Origin: an uncultured Holophagaceae bacterium
Lineage (GTDB): Bacteria > Acidobacteriota > Holophagae > Holophagales > Holophagaceae
Length of the DNA: 10,971 nucleotides
Direction: 5' to 3'
NCBI GenBank assembly: GCA_903890595.1
Contig: CAITBU010000175.1
Coordinates: 1 to 10,971, forward strand
Part shown: positions 5,378 to 10,971 of the stretch, piece after piece
Layout of the letters: each line of letters opens with the position of its first letter
How positions within the stretch are numbered: position 1 is the stretch's first letter
Translations under genes and position numbers: made by a program
The notes under the pieces: generated by a model
What the model saw: only the letters and a program-made list of their open reading frames with translations
Databases searched by the model: none
Told to the model about the DNA's origin: nothing

Positions 5378-5896
5378 TCAGACCCTCGGCGCACTCAGGC
5401 CGAGCGGACCCCAGCCTTCCTTGGCGGGACCGTAGATGCCGGGGACCACCAGGCCAGCTTGACGCATGAGCACGGTCATCTGCCCGCGGTGGTGGGTCTG
5501 GTGGGCCACCAGGACCTGGAGGGCGAAGGCGCCGGTCCAGGTCTCCCCATACAGGCTGAAGTTCCGCCCCAGCTCGGAGTTGCTCCAGCTGCCCACATGG
5601 TCGAGCAGGGACTCGCTGACGGCCCGGTAGGCGGCAGCGATCTCGGCCATGGTGGGGGGCGGTGCGCCAATAAACCCATCTGGGCCCAGTGCCACCGGCC
5701 CCTTCACCTGCAGCCCCAAATGGTGGGGCAGCTCCAGGAGGGTCTCGACCAGATGCCAGGCCAGGCGTCGCAGGTCCCGGTGGCCCTCGTCCACAGCCTG
5801 GTGGGCCGCTGCGTCCGGGATGGCCCCGAGCACGAGCAGGGTCTTATCCGCTTCCTGCTGCCAGATGGTCTTGAAGTCGTCCACGCGTCGGAACAT
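5378..5896 (-). CDS. DinB-family (DinB/YfiT-like) four-helix-bundle protein
   Basis: A 172-residue cytoplasmic protein of the DinB superfamily, four-helix bundles that bind a divalent metal through three histidines. Many members are thiol transferases or stress-induced proteins of unknown substrate. The helices and ligands are visible: His48 in LAWHLVETL, then His132 and His136 in the HQTHHRGQMTVLMRQAG signature, followed by the typical closing segment (VPGIYGP). The open frame extends 23 codons further upstream, but the ATG at 5894-5896 is preferred. It has GGAGG five bases before it, and the protein then starts directly at the first helix (MFRRVDDF). It is divergent from the cytochrome c'-like gene. 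The precise reaction cannot be told from sequence. Confidence 0.85.
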   Translation of the reverse strand: MFRRVDDFKTIWQQEADKTLLVLGAIPDAAAHQAVDEGHRDLRRLAWHLVETLLELPHHLGLQVKGPVALGPDGFIGAPPPTMAEIAAAYRAVSESLLDHVGSWSNSELGRNFSLYGETWTGAFALQVLVAHQTHHRGQMTVLMRQAGLVVPGIYGPAKEGWGPLGLSAPRV

Positions 5897-5969
5897 GGGG
5901 GCCTCCGAAAGGATCCAGGGAAGCATAGCCTGTGGGGAATGAAGCCGGGCGAGGCTGATCCCCACCGGA

Positions 5970-5991
5970 CCGGTTCCTATCTCGGAACCGG
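5970..5991. promoter_or_regulatory. Inverted repeat in the divergent promoter region
   Basis: CCGGTTCC-N6-GGAACCGG, a perfect 8-bp inverted repeat between the divergent DinB-family and cytochrome c'-like genes. It ends just before a possible -35 box (5996-6001), a classic operator position. It could equally be a leader hairpin of the minus-strand transcript if that starts further upstream. Confidence 0.4.
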
Positions 5992-5995
5992 AGGG

Positions 5996-6023
5996 TTGGT
6001 CCAGCCTTGGCCCTGCCTACACT
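5996..6023 (+). promoter_or_regulatory. Possible sigma-70-type promoter for the cytochrome gene
   Basis: TTGGTC at 5996-6001 and TACACT at 6018-6023 with a 16-bp spacer give a weak -35/-10 pair, about 40 bp before the ATG at 6064. The -35 box matches the consensus at only three positions, so this is a tentative call. Confidence 0.25.
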
Positions 6024-6063
6024 CGGGCCATCCCGCATCCTGCGCGGCCTGGAGAGACCCCCC

Positions 6064-6435
6064 ATGAGAAAGAGCACACTGCTGCTGACCCTGACCACCC
6101 TGACCCTCGCCTCCCTGGCCGTGGCCCAGACGGAGCTGCGCCCCATCCAGAAGGTCATGCAGGCCCGGGCAGCCTGGATGAAGGCCATGAGCCAGAACCT
6201 CGGTGCCAAGGACCTGGCGGCCGTGGCCAAGGACGCCGGCGAGCTCTCTGCCCAGGCGGCCAAGGTGGCTGGCGGGGCCGAGGGGGAGCGTCGCGTGCTG
6301 CACCAGCAGGTCTCAGATCTGGCGAAGGCCGCAGCCGAAGCGGCCACCAAGGGCGACGAGGTGCTCACCAAAGCAAAGCTGGGCGAGATCAAGGCCACCT
6401 GCGCAGACTGCCACGCCAAGTTCCGAGACAAGTAA
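6064..6435 (+). CDS. Secreted cytochrome c'-like (class II c-type) protein
   Basis: A 123-residue periplasmic haem protein. Residues 1-21 form a Sec signal peptide (MRKS, then a Leu/Thr-rich core, with A-V-A before Gln22 as the likely cleavage site). The mature part is almost wholly helical, as expected for a four-helix bundle (RPIQKVMQARAAWMKAM, then long Ala/Lys/Glu-rich helices). The haem-binding CxxCH is at the C-terminus (Cys113-Ala-Asp-Cys-His117) followed by AKFR, which is where cytochrome c' family proteins carry it. Such proteins bind NO or CO or transfer electrons; which applies here is not known. The frame is open upstream, but the ATG at 6064 is chosen because it gives the signal peptide and has GGAGAG about 7 bases before it. 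Confidence 0.85.
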   Translation: MRKSTLLLTLTTLTLASLAVAQTELRPIQKVMQARAAWMKAMSQNLGAKDLAAVAKDAGELSAQAAKVAGGAEGERRVLHQQVSDLAKAAAEAATKGDEVLTKAKLGEIKATCADCHAKFRDK

Positions 6436-6541
6436 CGCTACTCCCCACCTGGTCGGCACAATCAAGAGGGAAGTGCTCTGGTACCGTGAGAGCCGCGCCG
6501 ATGGCCGCAGCGGATGCCCCTGCCCATGCGATCCTGACTGA

Positions 6542-7720
6542 ATGGCAGAGGCGGCGGATTTGGAGCAGAAAGGGATCTTCACCAGTCCCTTTCTGATCCT
6601 GTGGGCCTTCTACTTCCTGGTCTTTGCGGCGGGCTATCAGCTGTTCCCCGTGGTGCCCCTCCACCTCCGGGACATGGGTGCCAGCCTGGCGGAGAGTGGC
6701 CGCTTTCAGACGGCCTTCATGCTGGGGTCGGGCTTCGGGTCGTTGTTCACAGGGCCGCTGGGGGATCGGCTGGGACCGCGCCGGGTGCTCCGCCTCGCCT
6801 CCCTGATCCTGGTACTGATTCTCGCCGCCTACGCCGTCCTGAAGGTGCGCTGGGGGTTCTACCTGCTGGCCCCGGTCCATGGCCTCCTGTGGTCGGCGCT
6901 GCGGACCGCCTCCCTCGCCAAAGTGGGGGGCATCCTGTCCCTGGAGCACCGGGCCCAGGGGATGTCGCTCTTCGGGCTGTCCGGCCCCGGCGGGGTGGCC
7001 CTGGGTCCGCTGCTGGGCCTCTGGCTGCTCCCCCATCTGGGCTTTGCCTGGATGCTGTTTGCCCTCGCAGGGGTGTTCGCCATCCTCCACGCCCTCATCG
7101 GTGCGCTCCCCCGGGAGGCCCCACCACCAGGCCCCAAGCCCATGCTCTTCCAGTGGCCGGATCGGGCCGTGTGGGGCCCAGTGGGCGTGATGATGCTGGT
7201 GGGTCTGGGCTTCGGCCCCATGCCGCCCTACAGCGCCCAGGAGGCCAAGGCCCTGGGCATGCTCTGGCCCTCCACCTTCCTCACCTGCTTCGCCCTGGGC
7301 ATGGTACTCATCCGGGGCCTGCTATCCATGACGGGCATGGGTCGCCGGCCCGTGGCGCTCCTGCCAGGCATGCTCGCCCTGGCGGCCGTAGGCCACGCCC
7401 TCCTGGCCTTGGCTCCGGGTGGCATGGCTCGGCACCTGACCGCAGGCCTCATCTACGGCGGGGGCTACGGCATGGTGCACACGCTGCTGTTCATGCACAT
7501 CTTCGAGACCACGCCCGCCGAGCGGCGAGGCGCCGCTGTAGGGGCCCTCTTCTTCGCCTTCGATGCCGCCACGGCCCTGGGTGCCCTCATCCTGGGCTGG
7601 GTCATGGAGCGTGCGGGCTTCCGCTGGGGCTGGCGCACCGGCGCAGTCCTGCTGCTGCTGGCCATCCCCCTGGCCCGGCGCATCGCCGCACCGGCCCCGT
7701 CTGCCATTCTGGAACCATGA
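6542..7720 (+). CDS. Major facilitator superfamily transporter, first of a tandem pair
   Basis: A 392-residue inner-membrane transporter with about 12 hydrophobic segments, the usual MFS length. The MFS motif A between the second and third helices is clear: GPLGDRLGPRR at residues 71-81. The N-terminal half is similar to the next gene, sharing GASLAESGRF (residues 46-55), SLFGL-x-x-PGGV and GPLLGLW (about 142-161). Near residue 230 the pair share a YSAQEA/YTAQEG motif. The substrate is not evident; there are no antibiotic-efflux or sugar-specific hallmarks I can name. The ATG at 6542 follows immediately after a stop in another frame and has no good ribosome binding site, so the start is only moderately certain. 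It lies 106 bp after the cytochrome gene on the same strand, and its last codon overlaps the start of the second transporter. Confidence 0.88.
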   Translation: MAEAADLEQKGIFTSPFLILWAFYFLVFAAGYQLFPVVPLHLRDMGASLAESGRFQTAFMLGSGFGSLFTGPLGDRLGPRRVLRLASLILVLILAAYAVLKVRWGFYLLAPVHGLLWSALRTASLAKVGGILSLEHRAQGMSLFGLSGPGGVALGPLLGLWLLPHLGFAWMLFALAGVFAILHALIGALPREAPPPGPKPMLFQWPDRAVWGPVGVMMLVGLGFGPMPPYSAQEAKALGMLWPSTFLTCFALGMVLIRGLLSMTGMGRRPVALLPGMLALAAVGHALLALAPGGMARHLTAGLIYGGGYGMVHTLLFMHIFETTPAERRGAAVGALFFAFDAATALGALILGWVMERAGFRWGWRTGAVLLLLAIPLARRIAAPAPSAILEP

Positions 7721-8862
7721 CGGAGCCTTCCCCTGCACGCCCCCAGCTGTTGACGCGGCAGTTCGCCCTGGCGTGGATGCTGACCTTCGTCACCTTCTTC
7801 GCGGCGTTCCAGTTGTTCCCAACGGTGCCCCTCCGCTTGCGGGAGCTGGGCGCCAGCTTGGCCGAGAGTGGCCGCTTCATGACCCTGTTCACCCTGGGCA
7901 GCGCCGTGGGGGCCCTCTTCACAGGAGCCCTGGGCGATCGCCTGGGGCACCGCCGCCTGGTGGTCGCCTGCGCCCTCCTGTTCGGCGGGTTTCTGGCCGC
8001 CTACGGCTTCATGCCCACCCGCTGGGGCTTCTACGCCCTGGCCGCCCCTCATGGCATCGTCTGGTCCGGACTCCTGACCGCCACCATGGCCACCATGGCC
8101 AAGGTGCTGCCGGCTGAACGCCGTGCCGATGGCCTCAGCCTGTTTGGCCTGGCCAGTCCTGGCGGTGTCATCGTGGGCCCCCTGCTGGGCCTCTGGATCC
8201 ACCAGCGCTGGGGCTTTGCGCCCATCGGCATCTACCTCTCGGTGCTTTTCCTGTTCCTGGCAGCCCTGGGGCGGACCTTGCCGGAGGATCACCCCCATGC
8301 CCGCGCCGAAGGGTTCATGCGGCCCGATTCCGCAGCCTTTGCCCCGAGCGTGGTCCTCTTTTGCGTGGCCCTGGGCTACGGCGCCCTGGGGACCTACACG
8401 GCCCAGGAGGGCCTGGAACTGGGCATGCGCGTGCCCTCGGTGTTCCTCTCCTGCATGGCCGTGGGCATGGTGGGCATGCGGCTCTTCATGTTGCGCAACG
8501 GCTTCGGGCACAATCCCAGCCGACGGCTACCGGTCATGCTGCTCTGGGCCTTCACTGGCATGGCCCTGCTGGCGGCCCTGCCCGGCGGGACCCTGCGTCA
8601 TGCGCTCTCCGCCCTGCTCTACGGGGCGGGCTACAGCATGCTGCACACCCTGATCAATGCCCGCCTGCTGGAGACCGTGGACCCCAAGCGGCGCGGCTCT
8701 GCCTTTGGCACCCTGCTCTTCGCCTTTGACGCCGGCATCGGTCTGGGCAGCTTCACCCTGGGCTGGGCCATTGGGCACTGGGGCTACCGCACCGGCTGGG
8801 CCCTGGGAGCCTTGGCCCTCCTGGCCGCCCTGCCCCTGACCCGCAGGTTGAGTCGGGGCTGA
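7717..8862 (+). CDS. Major facilitator superfamily transporter, second of a tandem pair
   Basis: A 381-residue MFS permease paralogous to the preceding gene. Motif A is GALGDRLGHRR at residues 70-80. GASLAESGRF at 45-54 is identical to the upstream protein, and the ASPGGVIVGPLLGLW and YTAQEG segments also correspond. The start is the ATG in the ATGA overlap at 7717-7720, so translation is probably coupled to the upstream gene. The frame is open for 372 codons further upstream, but that is only a GC-driven shadow of the first transporter. About 12 membrane helices are expected. The pair arose by tandem duplication; whether they act separately or as a heteromer is unknown. It ends 38 bp from the convergent SDR gene. 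Confidence 0.9.
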   Translation: MTEPSPARPQLLTRQFALAWMLTFVTFFAAFQLFPTVPLRLRELGASLAESGRFMTLFTLGSAVGALFTGALGDRLGHRRLVVACALLFGGFLAAYGFMPTRWGFYALAAPHGIVWSGLLTATMATMAKVLPAERRADGLSLFGLASPGGVIVGPLLGLWIHQRWGFAPIGIYLSVLFLFLAALGRTLPEDHPHARAEGFMRPDSAAFAPSVVLFCVALGYGALGTYTAQEGLELGMRVPSVFLSCMAVGMVGMRLFMLRNGFGHNPSRRLPVMLLWAFTGMALLAALPGGTLRHALSALLYGAGYSMLHTLINARLLETVDPKRRGSAFGTLLFAFDAGIGLGSFTLGWAIGHWGYRTGWALGALALLAALPLTRRLSRG

Positions 8863-8880
8863 TTGGACCTGCGGCTGCGA

Positions 8881-8909
8881 ATGGCTTCAGGCCATCGGGC
8901 TCAGGCCCG
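8881..8909. terminator. Two adjacent short hairpins between convergent genes
   Basis: ATGGC-N5-GCCAT (8881-8895) is followed directly by CGGGC-TCAG-GCCCG (8896-8909), the second overlapping the stop codon of the SDR gene. Stems are only 5 bp and no T-run follows, so any terminator role is weak and rests on the position between convergent genes. Confidence 0.25.
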
Positions 8910-9668
8910 CCGATGCAGCTTGTGCGGGGCGGCCTGGTCCACGCACTTGACCAGCATCTCGTCGATGTTCACGTGGTCCGGGAGGGCCAGGCACCAGCGC
9001 ACGCACTCGGCCACGTCGTTGGCCGTCAGGGGGTTCACCCCCTTGTAGACAGATGCGGCCTTGGCGTCGTCCTTCAGGCGCACGTTGGAGAACTCCGTCT
9101 CGGCCATGCCGGGGTCCACGGAGGTGACCCGGATCTGCTCGCCGTTCAGCTCCAGGCGCAGGCTGTGGGCCATGGCCCTCAAGCCCATCTTGCTGGCGCA
9201 GTAGACGCTGCCACCCTCGTAGGGCTGGTGCCCCGCCACGGAGCCGATGAAGAACACGTGGCCCCAGCCGGCCTTGCGCACATGGGGGAGCCCGGCGCGG
9301 ATGGTCTTCACCACGCCCTCGAGGTTGGTGCGCAGCATGGCTTCCAGGTCCTCGTCCGGTGTCTCCCACAGCTTGAAGGTGCCGCTGGCAAGACCGGCGT
9401 TGGCCACCAACACGTGGAGGCCACCCAGGGCCGCAGCAGCAGCGTCAACGAAGGCATTCACACTCGCGGTATCCCGGGTATCGACGGCGCCCGCAAAGGT
9501 CTGCACACCGTGGGCGGCGGCCAGTTCATCTGCCAGCCCTTGCACACGATCCACGCGGCGGGCGCCCAGTGCCAGGTGACAGCCCTGGGCGGCCAGCAGT
9601 CGGGCCATGGCAGCACCGAAGCCGCTAGAGGCACCGGTAATGAGGACGATGGGATGCTCGGGACGCAT
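8901..9668 (-). CDS. Short-chain dehydrogenase/reductase resembling YdfG (NADP-dependent 3-hydroxy acid dehydrogenase)
   Basis: A 255-residue cytoplasmic classical SDR. The Rossmann nucleotide-binding motif is TGASSGFG at residues 11-18. R37-R38 after the second strand favour NADP(H). N90-A91-G92 follows, and the catalytic tetrad is Asn115, Ser143, Tyr156 and Lys160 (YCASK). The C-terminal half carries the segment typical of E. coli YdfG and relatives, which oxidise 3-hydroxy acids such as L-allo-threonine and serine: PGMAETEFSNVR at about 186-197, then PLTANDVAECVRW and LPDHVNI. The length fits the family. GGAGG at 9675-9679 lies six bases before the ATG. It is 69 bp downstream of the aminotransferase gene on the same strand, so an amino-acid-related role and a shared transcript are plausible. 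The exact substrate is inferred, not shown. Confidence 0.9.
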   Translation of the reverse strand: MRPEHPIVLITGASSGFGAAMARLLAAQGCHLALGARRVDRVQGLADELAAAHGVQTFAGAVDTRDTASVNAFVDAAAAALGGLHVLVANAGLASGTFKLWETPDEDLEAMLRTNLEGVVKTIRAGLPHVRKAGWGHVFFIGSVAGHQPYEGGSVYCASKMGLRAMAHSLRLELNGEQIRVTSVDPGMAETEFSNVRLKDDAKAASVYKGVNPLTANDVAECVRWCLALPDHVNIDEMLVKCVDQAAPHKLHRRA

Positions 9669-9674
9669 GGGGTT

Positions 9675-9679
9675 CCTCC
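9675..9679 (-). promoter_or_regulatory. Ribosome binding site of the SDR gene
   Basis: Minus-strand GGAGG six bases before the ATG at 9666-9668. It lies in the 69-bp gap after the aminotransferase stop, consistent with translation of the SDR from a shared transcript. Confidence 0.6.
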
Positions 9680-9737
9680 GTGAATTGCAGGGTGCGGAGC
9701 CAGCGCAGCGCCAGTCCAGTCCGCTCAGCGCCGTCGG

Positions 9738-10971
9738 TCAGCGGTAGTTCCGCTGGAACGTACCGATGGCTTCCACCACCTTCTGGATCTTGTCTGTGGG
9801 CGGCAGGATGGTGGTGCGGAAGTGGGCGGTACCCTCGGCCTGGCCAAAACCCGAACCAGGCACCACGCAGATGCCCGTCTCCTCCAGCAGCGCCATGGCG
9901 TAGTCGGAGTCCGTGCGGCCGGGCGGCAGGGTGATGGCGGGGAAAGCGTACATGGCCCCGGCAATGGTGTTGCAGGTGATGCCTTCGATGCGGTTCAGGC
10001 CATCCACCAGGAGGGTGGCGCGTAGCTTGAGTGCATCCAGGATGGTCCGCCGCTCCTCGACGTAGAGGGGGTAGGAGGGCATGCCGGGCTTGGGGGGATG
10101 CACCATGGCATAGACAGCTGCCTGGCCGACGAGGTTGGCACAGAGGCACACACTCTGGAGCTTGAGGATCTGAGCGGACACATCCTCAGGGACGTTGCGG
10201 TACTCGAAGTAGCCGCCCCGCATGCCGCACTCACCCAGGAGTCCCTTGGAGCAGGAGTGGAAGCTGAAGAGGGAGACCTCCGTGGCATTCAGGGCCTGGT
10301 GCACCTTGGCAAAGGACACGAAGGAATCCCCTTCGCGATAGACATTCTCCTGGTAGACCTCATCGGCCAGAATCGAGAGGCCATGCTCCTGGGCGAACTC
10401 GACCACCATCCGGATGTTGGCCTCGTCCAGGACCCCACCCGTGGGGTTGCCAGGATTGATAACGCAGATGGCCTTCACCCGGGTGCCCTCAGCCAGGGCC
10501 TTGGCCAAGGAGGACTCCAGCATGGGCCTACTCAGCTTCCAGTCGTTGGCTTCGTCCAGGTAGTAGGGCACCATCTTGCCCCGATACAGCGTGATGCTTG
10601 CCGAATAGAGCGGATATTGCGGAATGGGGACCATGATGCCGTCCCCAGGTCCGGCGATGAGCAGGCGCAGTACGGTCTGCACGCCCTTGCTGGCACCGTC
10701 GGTGAGCATGATGCTTTCTGGGTCGGTCTCGATGCCATCTCGCTCCCAGATGTACGCCGCCACGGCCTCGCGGATGAACCGGACGCCACGGCTCTCGCTG
10801 TAGGCGCCGAGGCCATAACGGGTTCCTTCAAGGATGGCCCGGGCTGCGGCGACCGCATCTTCCGGGAACACGTCGGCAGCGAGCTCCATGAGCTCCGGAT
10901 ACTCGCACAGGGACAGGATCTGGCGGTTCCAGGTGAGCGGCTTCTGGCCCAGCGACTGGGGATTCCCGATG
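9738..10971 (-). CDS. Alanine aminotransferase-type PLP enzyme, N-terminus outside window (partial)
   Basis: 410 residues of a fold-type I PLP-dependent aminotransferase are visible. The frame runs on past the Met at 10889 to the window edge, and the added 27 residues (IGNPQSLGQKPLTWNRQ, then LCEYPEL) belong to the protein. They match the start of the core in eukaryotic-type alanine aminotransferases (GPT), so the Met at 10889 is internal. Other family segments are TDGASKGV, PIPQYPLYSA, INPGNPTG, ADEVYQENVY, SFHSCSKGLLGECG-x-RGGY, GAMYAFP and ICVVPGSGFGQ. Counting from that Met, the PLP lysine is Lys215, with Asn148, Asp176, Tyr179 and the substrate-carboxylate Arg358. It should interconvert alanine + 2-oxoglutarate with pyruvate + glutamate in the cytoplasm. 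Some tens of N-terminal residues are missing. Residues at the key sites look intact. Confidence 0.9.
   Translation of the reverse strand, partial: IGNPQSLGQKPLTWNRQILSLCEYPELMELAADVFPEDAVAAARAILEGTRYGLGAYSESRGVRFIREAVAAYIWERDGIETDPESIMLTDGASKGVQTVLRLLIAGPGDGIMVPIPQYPLYSASITLYRGKMVPYYLDEANDWKLSRPMLESSLAKALAEGTRVKAICVINPGNPTGGVLDEANIRMVVEFAQEHGLSILADEVYQENVYREGDSFVSFAKVHQALNATEVSLFSFHSCSKGLLGECGMRGGYFEYRNVPEDVSAQILKLQSVCLCANLVGQAAVYAMVHPPKPGMPSYPLYVEERRTILDALKLRATLLVDGLNRIEGITCNTIAGAMYAFPAITLPPGRTDSDYAMALLEETGICVVPGSGFGQAEGTAHFRTTILPPTDKIQKVVEAIGTFQRNYR

Noticed and set aside
6601..7716. Upstream extension of the second MFS gene to a 753-codon fusion
   Set aside because: The extension reads the first MFS gene out of frame and gives a Pro/Gly/Arg/His-rich sequence without membrane segments. 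The ATG at 7717 begins a normal MFS N-terminus.
7465..8511. Minus-strand open frame of 348 codons across both MFS genes
   Set aside because: It is antisense to two clear transporters, with Gly/His/Gln/Glu-rich shadow composition and no family match.

Overview
The window is GC-rich chromosomal DNA from a Gram-negative-type bacterium: it has two proteins with Sec-type signal peptides, one of them a c-type cytochrome. The gene mix suggests the Holophaga/Geothrix side of Acidobacteriota. The main clue is a eukaryote-like alanine aminotransferase, alongside a secreted S9 peptidase with a tail domain. This placement is inferred from gene content and general resemblance, not from any marker gene.

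Layout. Positions 1-140 hold the 3' end of dtd (D-aminoacyl-tRNA deacylase, +). It converges on a large secreted S9-family peptidase (203-2923, -) across a GC-rich hairpin at 158-183. Upstream of the peptidase on the same strand are two small genes of unknown function (about 3004-3381 and 3575-4072). The gap between them has nested inverted repeats that could be a leader RNA.

From about 4100 to 5350 the character changes. Two AT-rich, palindrome-rich islands (about 4100-4430 and 5215-5345) flank a divergent, probably C-terminally truncated DUF5131 (phage Gp37/Gp68-like) gene (4464-5138, -). The islands share an 11-base direct repeat and a similar 11-base motif in opposite orientation. Together with a perfect 13-bp hairpin just past the gene's stop, this makes the stretch the best candidate here for a small transferred or decaying element.

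Ordinary chromosomal genes resume after that. A DinB-fold protein (5378-5896, -) is divergent from a secreted cytochrome c'-like protein (6064-6435, +), with an inverted repeat between them. Two tandem paralogous MFS transporters follow (6542-7720 and 7717-8862, +), overlapping by ATGA and so probably translationally coupled. They converge on a classical SDR oxidoreductase resembling YdfG (8901-9668, -), which lies 69 bp downstream of a PLP-dependent alanine aminotransferase-type enzyme (9738-10971, -, N-terminus outside the window). These last two may form an operon.

I saw no rRNA, tRNA, CRISPR array or complete insertion sequence. The most unusual part is the DUF5131-like island. No intact, clearly novel multigene system is visible.
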